A model generated the notes under the pieces. That model did no database searches, was not told the DNA's origin, and saw only the letters and a program-made list of their open reading frames with translations. The position numbers and the translations under genes were made by a program. This document shows positions 51,349 to 61,677 of a stretch of 64,000 nucleotides of DNA, in pieces (positions within the stretch are counted from its first letter, which is position 1; the number at the start of each line of letters is the position of its first letter). Source of the DNA: Centropus unirufus (Eukaryota; Chordata; Aves; Cuculiformes; Centropidae); assembly GCA_013397695.1 (NCBI GenBank), contig VYZI01000324.1, forward strand, positions 310,001 through 374,000. Direction: 5' to 3'.

Positions 51349-51391
51349 GTTTTTTAGGTTTTTTTTTAAAAAAAAAAAAACAACAAAAAAC
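51349..51391. repeat. Poly-T/poly-A inverted tract
   Basis: A T-rich arm (gttttttagg, then nine or more T) runs directly into 13 A and A/C-rich sequence. The arms can pair, giving a perfect short hairpin or cruciform. Confidence 0.85.
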
Positions 51392-53030
51392 AAAGCCACA
51401 CTTAGTGTTCAGCCTAAAAGGAGACATTTGCTCCAACAGCTCACTGCCCACAGACCCACCCGTATTCCATTAGGTGGCTGTGTGGAGCATATGATCACAA
51501 CAAAAATCAGCAGCACTAAGCAATGGCTCCCAAGCCATATAGTGAGTGCTACACTGTTGGAAATGGGAAAGAAAAATCCCTAAACAATGCTTATTTAGAA
51601 CAAAACGCACTCAGATCTATAAACAACATGTAACACATAGCTTCAGGCTTGAATATCAAGACCCAGAAGAATACTGATGTTCATGTTTTATAGATATCTT
51701 TATTCAGATACATGCAGCCCAAAATTAGTTTCAACGCATCAATCAGATAATAAATATTAGTGACTCTCTTCTCATTTTCAAATTACCATAGTGTTTGCGC
51801 AATTCTTCCTGTAAAATAAAAGCCCAAAGCTATCCATGTATATTCATTTCAACAGCGTTAAAATGCTGTGCGAAGGGGATCTACAATCACCTCATTTGTC
51901 TCGACTCCTCATTCAGAACAGAAGCCTGGAACACAATTTGTTTCAGAGGCAGCTTTTAGACAACTTCATAAACCAAAACCTTGGAGCTCAGTGGGACGTT
52001 AGCAGAGGTTAACTGCCCATGCCGAGCCACAAGTAAACACTGTCCAACATCACAAATGAGAGACCACAACACCGACCTGATGAAAAAGCATGCTGCTCTT
52101 CCTCAGAATGACATCCAAACCCTGTTCTGCTCCAGCCTAGAACTCCAAATGTCCTGCACAGCCCATTTCAATTAGAGTTGAAATTTGTTCCTGAACAGCA
52201 ATAGAAGAGTCCTCCGGCTACACATGAACCCCCAGTGTGAGATTCCAGGTGCCTACGGGGCCTGATCCTGACCGCACCTCAGTGCAGAGTTCTACACCAG
52301 GTGTCTCCAATCAAGGCAATCAGCACCTCAGCACCAACCGAAACCCACCCACCCCCGTTCTTCTGCAGCCACAGATGTTTCTTGATTCAAGTATTAAACA
52401 AATTAAGAAATACTAGATTTCGTTCTATTCTCAGCATTTATTTCACTGTTTAGCAAAGTGTTAATTCTTTTTCAAAAGGCCAAATGTTGTCTGTGACACA
52501 TAAGCCCCTCAGATTTCCCCTCTGCTGGGCCAGTCAGACTCGGGTGAGAGAACACAGATGAGGTGGCCAGGAACCGTGGCAAGGTGTCTCAGTCCACTGG
52601 CTACCTGCAATGACTTCCTACCCCTAAAGCAGATTGAGATGAAAGTGGAAGCAGAGACACAACTGGCATGAAAAAACTATCCTTCGCAGAGGGGCTGCTG
52701 CTCAGAGACAAATCCTTCAGGGTCTACAAAGTCTGATTGAGAGATTATTCTGTTCTGTAAAAACAAGCCATTGTAATGAGCAGGTTCTAAATACAGGAAC
52801 TGTGTGTTACACAGTTCCTACAAGAGGCACCTTCCCCCAAAACGATCAAATAACACCAGATTCCCCGCTTCGACCCCACTTCCCAGGCACTTTCAGTATT
52901 CCGGGAAGTGTAGGTGCAGCCGAGGCATCAGGGATGCTGGGCAGTGGGGGGTTGCTGGTACCCCTGGACTCTGTGTTCTAACAAGGTTATTTCACTCAAG
53001 TGATTTATCAGGAAAAAGAGAAACAGGAAG

Positions 53031-53045
53031 AAAAAAAAAAAAAAA
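53031..53045. repeat. Poly-A tract (15 A)
   Basis: An uninterrupted A run just outside the CpG island, inside the inferred intron. Confidence 0.9.
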
Positions 53046-53604
53046 GACTCCAAGCATCTTAAACATCCACCTTACAAGACCACAAATGCTGGAGCCCCTG
53101 CTCATCCAACCTGGGGCACTCGCATCCCCTGACCGGTAACTGGACTCCCACTGCCAGAAGGGGTCAGTGAATCCCCCCAATCCCATCATTTCGGGACAGC
53201 CCGAGGAGCCAGGACTAGGACCGGTATTTCTCCCCAACGCTGTCCAAAGGATCCATGCACGCACCGCATTCCCAAGGCTGCTAGGGCAGCCAGGAGCATT
53301 CCCTGCCGATGGGGCGGAAGCCTCGAGGTCCCTTATCCCGCTCTGCGGACCCGAGCACCGGTACAACCACACTCCCCGTCACCATCCCAGCTCCGGACCA
53401 ACTCCGGGAGCGTCTTCCCGCCGCCTCCCGGGGGTTTTCCAGGGGGATTGGGAACAGGAATTCTGGCCGCTCTCCCTTCCGTCCAGGGAGGCTGCAAGGG
53501 GCAGCCCCGGGAGCAACCGGTGGGACCGCTGCCCGCCCCGGGCACGACGCTGCAAACTTGGGAGCGGGGAGGATGCAGGGATGCGTTCCCGGGGGATGGG
53601 GACC

Positions 53605-53615
53605 CCGCTTACCTC
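53605..53615 (-). other. Splice donor of the first coding exon
   Basis: On the minus strand the sequence reads GCGAG|GTAAGCGG, with the intron GT at 53612-53611. It matches the vertebrate donor consensus at -2 to +5. Reading through the donor keeps a frame open only in GC-rich intron sequence that loses any signal of protein composition, which supports splicing here. The phase is 1. Confidence 0.75.
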
Positions 53616-53697
53616 GCAGCGCGGCCGCCCAGCCGCAGAGCCCCAGCAGCAGCAGCAGCCGCGGGGGGCAGCGCCTGCCCGCAGCCCCGCAGCCCAT
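53613..53697 (-). CDS. First coding exon with signal peptide (partial CDS; candidate netrin receptor UNC5D)
   Basis: Seen: on the minus strand an ATG at 53697 has a strong Kozak context (A at -3, G at +4). It opens 28 codons plus one base, then meets a consensus splice donor (GAG|GTAAGC). The peptide is a textbook signal sequence: basic n-region (Arg8, Arg9, Arg13), five leucines at 14-18, a hydrophobic stretch to Ala26, and small residues before Leu27-Arg28. The exon ends in phase 1 with the G of a probable glycine codon. It lies in a CpG island. Family knowledge: human UNC5D also begins Met-Gly, has Arg-Arg before a GLCxWAA core and ends its leader with Arg-Gly before the mature Ig domains; its first intron is very long. 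Inference: a secreted or type I membrane protein, possibly UNC5D. No downstream exon is in the window, so the identity rests on about 28 residues. The exon call is much firmer than the name. Confidence 0.72.
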
Positions 53698-53900
53698 GCT
53701 GCCCCCGCGGGGTGGGATGCAAATCCCCTCTCCTCCGCGTCCCTCCGGCAGGAGAATCCCCCTCTGGCTGGATTCGGATGATTTGGTTGGGTTTGTTTTT
53801 GTTTGTTTTTCCTTTCCTCCCCTCTCCCCCCGCTCCTTCCCCCCAGGTGCGGGTCCGCTCCGCGCCCCGCGCCGCCGCTGACTGCCGAGCCGCGGCGCGC
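53698..53900 (-). other. Probable 5' UTR of the signal-peptide gene
   Basis: This GC-rich stretch between the putative promoter and the ATG includes an A/C-rich patch (about 53779-53815 on the minus strand). An upstream ATG at 53908 is out of frame with 53697 and its frame overlaps the main start. It matters only if transcription starts above 53908. The exact transcription start cannot be seen. Confidence 0.4.
53717..53724. promoter_or_regulatory. Octamer (POU factor) motif in the 5' UTR
   Basis: A perfect ATGCAAAT octamer sits 20 bases upstream of the start codon, inside the near-palindrome GGGATGCAAATCCC. POU-domain factors bind this octamer. Function here is inference from the motif and its place in the CpG island. 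Confidence 0.35.
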
Positions 53901-53918
53901 GCCCGCATCCCTAATGAG

Positions 53919-53940
53919 CCGCCCCTCCCCCCCGGCCAAT
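53919..53940 (-). promoter_or_regulatory. Inverted CCAAT box and GC box, candidate core promoter
   Basis: Read on the minus strand, ATTGG (an inverted CCAAT box, 53940-53936) is followed about 10 bases later by GGGGCGG (an Sp-type GC box, 53925-53919). They lie about 220-240 bases upstream of the ATG, a usual distance for NF-Y and Sp1 sites in a TATA-less promoter. No TATA box is evident. The transcription start would then lie somewhere about 53830-53900. That position is inferred. Confidence 0.5.
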
Positions 53941-54023
53941 TAGCGCGAGCTGGGCGGGCTCTGCCCTCCCCGCACCGCCCCGCACCCAGCGGGGACGGGC
54001 ACGGCACCCCCCGCATCCCGCGC

Positions 54024-54119
54024 CGTGGTTTGGGGTGGGAGCTCGGTCCGAGCCAGGGACACCTCGCCCCGGCTCAGGGCGCTCCAAGCCCCGGGCAGCC
54101 CGGCCCTGAGCACCTCCAG
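54024..54119 (-). mobile_element. CR1: Outer CR1 LINE, proximal half, at the CpG island edge
   Basis: GC-rich derivative of the young-type 3' end: ccagggacacctcgccccgg, gggcgctccaagccccgggc and ccctgagcacctccagagcc. The element is interrupted here and resumes at 54452. It lies about 330 bases upstream of the first exon's ATG. Confidence 0.75.
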
Positions 54120-54451
54120 AGCCAAAGGCTTGGAAAAGACCTTCGAGATGATCAGCTCCAACCCCACCTGTCCGCTTCTGAACCGCATCCCCACGCACCT
54201 CCTCTGCCCGTCCTTTAAACGCCACCGGGGATGGGGACTCAACCACTGCCCTGGGCAGCCTCTGCCAGTGCCAAGAATCCTTTTTGGTGAAGGAATTTTT
54301 ACTGATGGCCCACCCGAACCTGCCCTGGTGCAATCCGAGACCATTCCCTCTCATCCTATTGCTTGTTACTTGGGCAAAGAGACCTACAAGAGACCTTGCT
54401 GCAGCCTCCTTCCAGGTAGGTCTCCCCTCAACCTCCTTGAGGCTAAAAAAA
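54120..54451 (-). mobile_element. CR1: CR1 LINE inserted inside another CR1
   Basis: It shows aaggcttggaaaagaccttc, gggactcaaccactgccctg, gtgcaatccgagaccattcc and tccaggtaggtctcccctca, the second CR1 type. It splits the outer element between its 'acctccagag' and 'ggggca' blocks. Confidence 0.82.
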
Positions 54452-54530
54452 TGGGGCATTCACCGCTTCTCTGGGCAACCTGGGCCAGTGCCTCACAGGA
54501 AAACATTTATTCCTGAGATCCCATCTCAAC
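54452..54530 (-). mobile_element. CR1: Outer CR1 LINE, distal half
   Basis: ggggcattcaccgcttctct, gggcaacctgggccagtgcc and ttcctgagatcccatctcaa continue the CR1 interrupted at 54119, in the same orientation and correct order. Confidence 0.8.
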
Positions 54531-55489
54531 CAAAGATGAAGAAAAGATAAGTTGCTAGAGGAGTAATTTGGTCACAAAGCACACCAGCTCTTGCACAAAC
54601 TCTATCCTGCTATATCATCACTGCACAGCATTTCAGGAATTAGAGCAGGTTTTTTGTTTTTTTTTCACCACAGAGAGCAGTGGGCAGAGGGAGGAACGGA
54701 AAAGAGGTAGACTGAAGGCTGGTGCGTCAGTGCTTCCAGAGGGACACACAATTGGCAGAGCAGGAGAAAGCACAAATGGGATTGATTCCTAACAAGAACT
54801 TGCACCACAAAGCTCCTGCAATGCTGCAAGTAAGAACAGATCACACTTGTATCACTGTGGCTGCAGGAAAACGATCATGGAAGTCAAACATGGTGCATTC
54901 CTGGCCAAGGTGTTATAACATTGCATCAGTGTGCAAAATTCCTCTGAAAGACAGCATTTGCTCTCCTGTAAATCAACTCCTTTTTCATCAGGTACCCAGA
55001 CCATAAGACCCAGACTAAGGGTTTTATTCCCATCCATGTTTTACACTTGCGCAGCGGCACTAACTTCACTCAACCCCAGCTTCACAAACTCCAAAGCGTG
55101 CACACATCTCAACTTTAAGGGGACTCGATTACTACTTACAAAATGTTTTGAAATCCCTGACTGGAAAAATGCAGTAGGATTAGTTATATCCACTTAAGAA
55201 GAAGGCTTGTCAATTGGTGCTCCTGCAGGCTAGCTTTGTATTGTTTTCAGGAGGAAACAAATAATTAAAGCAAAAGGAATTTGTAATCAGAATTTTAAGA
55301 GGAGAAAAATCAATAACCGAGAACATCACCTCAGAAGTTCTTGTATTCTCTTTCCATCATGGCTTTAGTTCACAATGAAGAGCAGAGCTACAAAGGCAGA
55401 GAGCAAATATATGAAAAATACATTTTCTTCAACAGCCTTTAAGGTCATTCTCCACAATCAATGGGTTCCAAGGGAAGGAAAAAAGACAA

Positions 55490-55572
55490 AACCATAAAAA
55501 AACCCCACAAACCCCAAACCATGACAACAACAACAACGAAAAACAAATAAACAAAAAAACCCCAAACCCAAA
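55490..55572. repeat. A/C-rich low-complexity tract
   Basis: Contains ccataaaaaaaccccacaaa, (CAA)n (gacaacaacaacaacgaaaa) and acaaaaaaaccccaaaccc. No recognisable element. Confidence 0.8.
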
Positions 55573-55743
55573 ATCACTAAGGACCAGCACTGGGAAGCTG
55601 GACAAGAAAATTTTTTATGTGATCGAGCATCCAGCATTCTCTCTTTAAAGCCTTAGCGTCTCAGCAGCATGGCCCTATTTTCTAGCACATCCACACAGCC
55701 ACTTTTGCTCCCAGCCCCACTAATTATCTATTTTTGCCTGTGC

Positions 55744-55756
55744 CACTGAGTCAGTG
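55744..55756. promoter_or_regulatory. 13-bp palindrome centred on an AP-1 site
   Basis: CACTGAGTCAGTG is perfectly palindromic around its middle base and contains TGAGTCA, the AP-1 (Fos/Jun) core. It lies about 2 kb upstream of the first exon. Activity is inferred from the motif only. Confidence 0.35.
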
Positions 55757-58700
55757 CTTGGTGCTTTAGATAAAAATATCAAGTTCTCAATTTATAATGC
55801 CATTATGACGGGGAAGAAGAGAGCAAAAGTAGAAAAAAAAGGCAACAGCTGTAAACTTCAGTCAGTGCACCTGGAAATATGAATATGCAGAATATTCCAC
55901 AAAGATAAAATCTCAGGGTAGGGGAAGAATGCAGAAGTTTCTGAGCTGGAGAAATGCAGCTACAAATGAAACTGCACATTCTTTAAACACACTGCTTCAG
56001 AAACAAAGCTCTATACATGCCATGGCAGTATAGAAACAGGAACCAGAAGGACAAACAAAACTGAGGGAGCCTTCTTGAATACCTCAATCACTGCAACCGC
56101 ACCCCTAGAAGGTGGGAAAGCCCCTGTGGGAAGGAGGGACAGACAGAACCCATGACCCAACGTCCCAACTCCAGTGTTCAGCTCTGCCACCACCTCAGTC
56201 CGTTCTGAGGAGAATTCTTCCCGGGTCTCTACACCCCAGGTTACATCTCACACTGTGCTGGTGGCTAAAGAGATCCCTGCAGTCTTCAACCCCATTAACT
56301 TATTAGATACAGCACTTTACAACTATGGAGCAATTTTTTTCCTAGCTAGAGTGTGTCAATACTCAAATAATTTTCAATAAGCCGTACAGCTACAGCCTGA
56401 AAGGGGGGGAAATAAGATATAAATCACCTCTCACCCAGGAAGCCCAGCAGAACATTCCAGCTGACTTTGCAAAGGTGCTTTCAGTCTCTCTCTCTTCTGA
56501 AATGCTACACAAAAAAATCCCAGCCAGGTGATGACACTTTGTTTATTTGACATATGACCTTGATGTAACCCACCTGGGGTTTGCAGTAATCAGGATTGAC
56601 ATCACCTCTGTGTCAGGGCAGGCTGGGGAGGGTCCTTGCTGGAGCAGGTGAAGAGAGAGATGCTTCATTTGGCAGCTCTTGTAAATACAAACACACGGAG
56701 AGGGCACTGGAATCAGACAGAATGTGACATTGCTGCACTTAACATATATAACAGTTAAAGGAGAATAAATGGACCTGAGCCCCTGATGTAAATCACAGAG
56801 AACATCAGACACAGAGCAGTTGGCTCAAACGCAAGTATTCACATCTGTACAACAGGTAAATAATTCAGGAAGCAAGCAAGAACATCTGACTGTAACAAGA
56901 AATAAGTAATGAAATTATGGGGAGTGTTGTGCATCAGCTCAACTGTGGCAACACAGAAGCCATTAAAAAAAATCCTACTTGCTTTTAGCATATATTATCC
57001 CTCTCTTCCCCTCATAAAAGCACCCGAAACAAAACAGGATCAGGAAAATGATCCAACCCACCTGGAAGAGCTCTAATTGTGATAAAGTTGTGCTACTACC
57101 AGGCTTGATTCGGTGATACCAACATGCCCACAGCCTGGTCAGACACAGAAATAACGTGGGGACCAGGCTTTGATATCGAAGGGCATTCCAGTGAATTGGG
57201 CATTTAATTTCATGGCATCAGACTAAAGAAATGGCCCTTATCTGTCATAAAGCAAGACACATAGGAAGTCTAGGCTCAAATGATTCATCCTGTTCTTTTC
57301 TACAGCTGCCTCTGCTACTGCAAGGGCTCTCCCCAAACACAACAGGGATGGGTGCATTATTGAGGGGCTGTGGATCATGTGGCAGTTACAGAATACGGTC
57401 CCTTACCCCTGCCCTGCCAGATCAGCAGCAAAAAACAATGGCCAGATGTTAGTTCTGTCCAACCATTTCTCCATCTCTGCAACAAGGTCTTCCTCAAAAG
57501 CTCTTCCCAAGCATGGAATGCCCGTTTTCCAACACCCATTTTCACTGCACACACCAAGTGGACAAGTTCTGGGCACCAACAGCCTCACCCCCCTCCCTAA
57601 GTCTGGGGTTTCAAGTTGCATTTCCTTTGGAACAGGGTCTATGCCTTTATATAACTTGGCAAAATCTTACCCAATAACATCACTACTGCCCCAAGGATAA
57701 TAGGAATATTTAGTGACAAGAGGCAATACTGGATGCAGCCCCGTGGTTCTTGGAAACAATCCCTACCAGGCTGAGTTGCCATAGCATCTGCTGTACCAGC
57801 ATTAACACACAACACTTGCGTATGATGGCAATTAATCAGCCCCAGCCTGCGTATGAGCCTCCCGTGAATAGTTTTGTTTTCAGTTCTGTTTCACAGTGTC
57901 TTCAGCAGCATTCTAGGAACTGAGAGTACACGGGCTAAAAACTGATCATCTACGCATGTGGAGCCCCAGCTTTGCAATCGCTGCACACCGCTGCTCACGC
58001 TCCATCTGCAGCTCTGCATTAGGACATCTAGTGGCTGAATAATTTACTGTGAATGTACACAGATCGGAATATATTATTTAGATTTTCTGTCAGAAAGCTC
58101 ACATCTGCTGTTCCAAAAGCTTAGTGAGGTTTATGGGAGAGCATCACAGGATTTCTGCGTTACTCTGTTCTGCAATATTGCTGGACACAACCCTTGGTAG
58201 TGTGGCCATTCCTACTTTATCTTCCACCAGGATATCGCAGGAGCATGTTTACCTCCAATCCATAATGACATCTCACTCTTTGCACTGTACAGACCTCCTC
58301 TCAGCTTTAGTTTGGATTACTCCTTATTCTACATTTTAGCCACATTCTGAAATTTCAAAATGTCCCAGATTTTGTTATTTTGTTTCCATATGAATAAAAG
58401 ATTGTAGAAACCTTTTTATTCCAAAGGATAAACTTCAGCTGCCTCAAACAGACAAAAAACCCCAGCAACCACCTTAAAAAAAAGTCCATGATTCCATCCC
58501 ACTTGCTTTGAACTGAAGTCACCATTTGAGCTGTCATAAATGATCATTTCTGATGAGTTACAGCCTGTATTATTTTTAAATTGATTAATCTAAAATGAAA
58601 TACAATAGAACCATTTGCATTTTCCTGTGTTTACTCATTCCAAGAATCGACAGGCACCGCAAAGCAAAGTTAATGTGATAAAAAGTGAATGCGGGAGGGG

Positions 58701-59696
58701 TTGGCTGTGCATCAGAACAGGAAAAGGCAGCTTAACATGCCAAGGGGAGCACCTGAGCTTCACCAACCACTTTTAGGAATCAGAAGACCCAGGCATTTGG
58801 ATAATGCCATAATCTTAATACCTGGTTCACTCCTTGCTTTGGAATTTGGAGAAGTTGGCTGCACTTGGAATGTTACCTGCACCATCTCTTTCGCTCAGGC
58901 AAAGAATTCCTACTTCAGCATTAATTATTATTGTATTTCCATGCCCTTTCAGATTTCTCCCCATAAATGAACACTCTGATCCCACTTTCTTCAGAGTGGC
59001 ACTTGTGTTCCCACGAGGCACTTTTGTGGTGGAGAAAGCAGGATTACAGGCAAAGGGCAGCTCTGCAGGGTGCTCCAGCCTCTACTTGAAGATCCCAGGC
59101 TGCAAACTGGGAAAGCACCCACTACTGGTGCTCCCCATCCTTTAAATGCACTCCCTGAGCATCCAGACTTAGTATCCTGGCTCAGTCTGAACTTGTACTT
59201 GGAATGGGAGGTGCGCGACAAGAAACAGATGATGCAGAGGTGAGATCCGGATGGATCAGACTGAGAGCAAACAAAGGAGATCAAAAGCAGCCGGGCATTA
59301 GCCAGGCAATGCAGTAGCTTAGCGGTCTGTGGTTTGTGGTTAAGAAAAAAAAGGTTACACGTTCAAGCAGTAAGAGACAATTTGAGAGATTCTTCAAAAC
59401 ATCACAGGCGTTGCTGCACAGTTCAGAGCTGGCAGGGATGCTGCCGTGTGTGTGCAGGAGTACAGAGAGAGGGCAAGGCACAAGAAACACCAGGTGAGGC
59501 TGTTTCTGTTCTGCCAGCACAGACAAAACATGAATGACACATCCGGCTATTCCAGTCTCAGTAAGAAGCAATGTTGTTCTCCAAAGGCCGTTATTGAGTA
59601 AGTTCAGAACCGTCTCATCAAGTGGAAAGTTATTGGCACCTCTGTTCATCCAAACTTGCCCAGTACTGAAAAGCAGAATTCACCTCTGGCAATTAT

Positions 59697-60068
59697 CATA
59701 GAATGGCTTTGGGTGGAGAAGACCTTTAAGATTGAGTCTAACCCTCGGTCCAGCCCTGCTAAGTCCACCACCAGATCACAGCCCCAAAACCCTCCAGGGA
59801 GGGTGCCTCAACCCCCTCCTGGTCCAATGCTTGATAACCTTTTCAGTAAAGAAATTCCTCCCAATATCCAACGTGAATCTCCCTTGGTACCCCTTGGGGC
59901 CATTTCCCCTTGACCTGTCACTGGCTACCAGGAAGACAACACCAACTCCACCTCGCTCAACCTCCTTTTAGGCAGTTTCAAGGAGTGATGAGGTCTCCCC
60001 CAGTCTCCTTTTCTCTAGACTAAACCACCACAGCTCCCTCAGTCACTCCTCATAAAGCTTGTGCTCTC
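59697..60068 (-). mobile_element. CR1: CR1 LINE 3' end, second type, long copy
   Basis: It shows tcatagaatggctttgggtg, gagaagacctttaagattga, ttcctcccaatatccaacgt, gtgatgaggtctcccccagt and cagtcactcctcataaagct. About 370 bases in canonical order. Confidence 0.9.
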
Positions 60069-61489
60069 AACCCTGCACTGTAGATGGGCAGAATCACAGG
60101 TCTTAACAGAAACATACAGAAGAACTTTATAATAGAACCTTCCCCCATTGCCCTCCTCCCGAAAGAGAAAAAATACTACCACCACCACATCCCAAACCCA
60201 TCCTGGAAAGCCCATAAAAACCTTGTATGGAACCCAGCAAAGAAATATTATTGGCTTCACTGTCAAGAGAAGAGGTTAATGTGCCAGATGAGGGTTAATG
60301 AGATGTTCTGAAATTTAGCCTGGATGTTGCCACGAGCTCCCTGTGAAGCCTGAGGTGCTTGGGAAAAAGATGCTGAAGCAGGCACTGGTCATTTAAATTG
60401 CAAACATGTTTGCCTTGATTAGGGACCCTTCACCTCGCTTTGATTTGCTGAATGCATTGGACTAATCGCAGGCGGCTCCTGGTTCCCCTCTCTGCCAACC
60501 AAGGTGCTGAAGCCTCACAGTGAGTCACGAGAAACAGGAGATTATTTTTACCCTAATTAAGTACAATTTTGTCAGGACTGGAAATATGCAGGTGTCATTA
60601 TTAAGTTACCTAATTGTGCCTTTGAAATGGCTACATGATAATGACTTTTCAGTAACAAGAGAAAAAGGGGAAGCAAACTCTGCTTTACATTATTTTCCTC
60701 TTAATCTCCAGCACACGAGCAGAGAGCACCCACCAGTAGCTACAGTTCTGAATTATTCATAATTAGTCACACATCATCAAACGCAACTGTCTGATGATCT
60801 CAGGTGAGAAAGGCAACAAGTGGTTGAATAGTTCCTTAACCATTAAAACATTATTTCAGCTACAAGGCAGGGAAACAATAAGCGCCCACTTGGGTGCAAG
60901 TGATGCTGTTCTCTGAACGAAAATGCATCCATCGAGCGCCAAACAGTGAGCTGGGCTGTTCTCCCCATTTAATTTGATTAGAAGGCAGACCCCAATTACC
61001 GGCAGCTCCCACCCGATGCGTGCTCGCGAACCTCCTGGCTCTCCCACACGCTGCTCTGTTGGGTGACCACACTCGTTTCTGCCATGACGTTCACATCCTT
61101 CTGCTTCCACGGCTGCAGAAGGGCAGACGTGCGTGCCCGAGCACCACTGCAGGGATGTACAAACCCTGATAAACCGCACCCAGGTGCAGGTCACTGCAGC
61201 GGAGAGGGATCACCCAGTAGCACATCCTGCCCTGGAACCAAGCAGGATCTCCAGCAATACAGAGCTCTCTTGCCAGGAAGGCTTTGCCTTCTCCCAACTC
61301 AACAGTCAGATGGGGAATGAGGTTGTATGAACATAATGTAAAACACGTTTGGAACGGTGGAAGAGCCCCTGGCTATCCAATCAATTCTACAAGGGCCTGA
61401 CGATTTTTTATCCAGTTTTTGCATGCATAGCAGACCAACAAATTCTGTAATAAAAGAAGTTTACTTTCAATCCCTAAGACTACTAATAT
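60069..61489. other. Upstream unique DNA with a possible conserved element
   Basis: About 60390-60770 carries several TAAT-type homeodomain sites and a TGAGTCAC site at 60521. The rest has no recognised feature. Confidence 0.55.
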
Positions 61490-61677
61490 TGGGCCAGTGC
61501 CTTGCCACCCTCACAGCAAAACATTTCTTCCCAAGATCGCATCTCTATCTCCCCTTTTTCAGCTGAAAACCATTTGCCCATGACCTATCCCTGTACTCCC
61601 AGATCAAGAGCCCCTTCCCAGCTTCCCTGGAGCCCCTTTCAGTGCTGGAAGCTGTTCTAAGGTCTCCCTGGAATCCA
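61490..61677 (-). mobile_element. CR1: CR1 LINE internal fragment, young type
   Basis: It shows tgccaccctcacagcaaaac, ccctttttcagctgaaaacc and tcagtgctggaagctgttct. It lacks the last ~150 bases of the element. Confidence 0.88.

Larger units (their letters stand above)
48241..53199. other. Non-coding unique DNA leading to the CpG island
   Basis: About 5 kb without recognised CR1. It holds the T/A inverted tract at 51349 and the poly-A at 53031. GC content rises from about 52.9 kb. By the exon model this is the first part of intron 1. Confidence 0.6.
1..53612 (-). other. Inferred 5' part of a giant first intron
   Basis: Starting from the donor at 53612 and moving down the minus strand, I found no exon with a convincing acceptor, donor and protein-like frame. 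The whole stretch is therefore most simply intron 1 of the gene whose first exon is at 53613-53697. It contains many CR1 copies, one 1.8-kb duplicated block and AT-rich unique DNA. A separate small or non-coding gene inside it cannot be excluded. Confidence 0.5.
53200..54115. promoter_or_regulatory. CpG island around the first exon
   Basis: This is the only stretch of the window dense in CpG and GC. It contains repeated GCG, CCGG and CGCG runs, while flanking DNA is AT-rich and CpG-poor. It spans the presumed promoter, 5' UTR, signal-peptide exon and start of intron 1. The right edge runs into a CpG-rich CR1 remnant at 54024. It is typical of a TATA-less vertebrate promoter. The boundaries are by eye. 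Confidence 0.85.
54531..59696. other. Upstream flanking DNA of the candidate gene
   Basis: No mobile element recognised between 54531 and 59696. It includes the A/C-rich tract at 55490 and the AP-1 palindrome at 55744. No exon of an upstream gene recognised. Confidence 0.6.

Noticed and set aside
53281..53612. Continuation of the signal-peptide frame past 53613
   Set aside because: It crosses a near-consensus donor, and the sequence after it is Arg/Pro/Gly-rich with no domain. It is more likely intron.
53309..54218. Long plus-strand frames of 190-256 codons in the CpG island
   Set aside because: GC-rich DNA has few stop codons, so long chance frames are expected. The products are low-complexity Pro/Arg/Gly/Ala, no domain is visible, and they overlap the better-supported minus-strand exon and CR1.
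59310..59372. tRNA-like A-box (tagcttagcggt) and B-box-like (gttcaagca) spacing
   Set aside because: Both boxes have mismatches, no cloverleaf can be drawn and an A run lies between them. It is not a credible tRNA or SINE.
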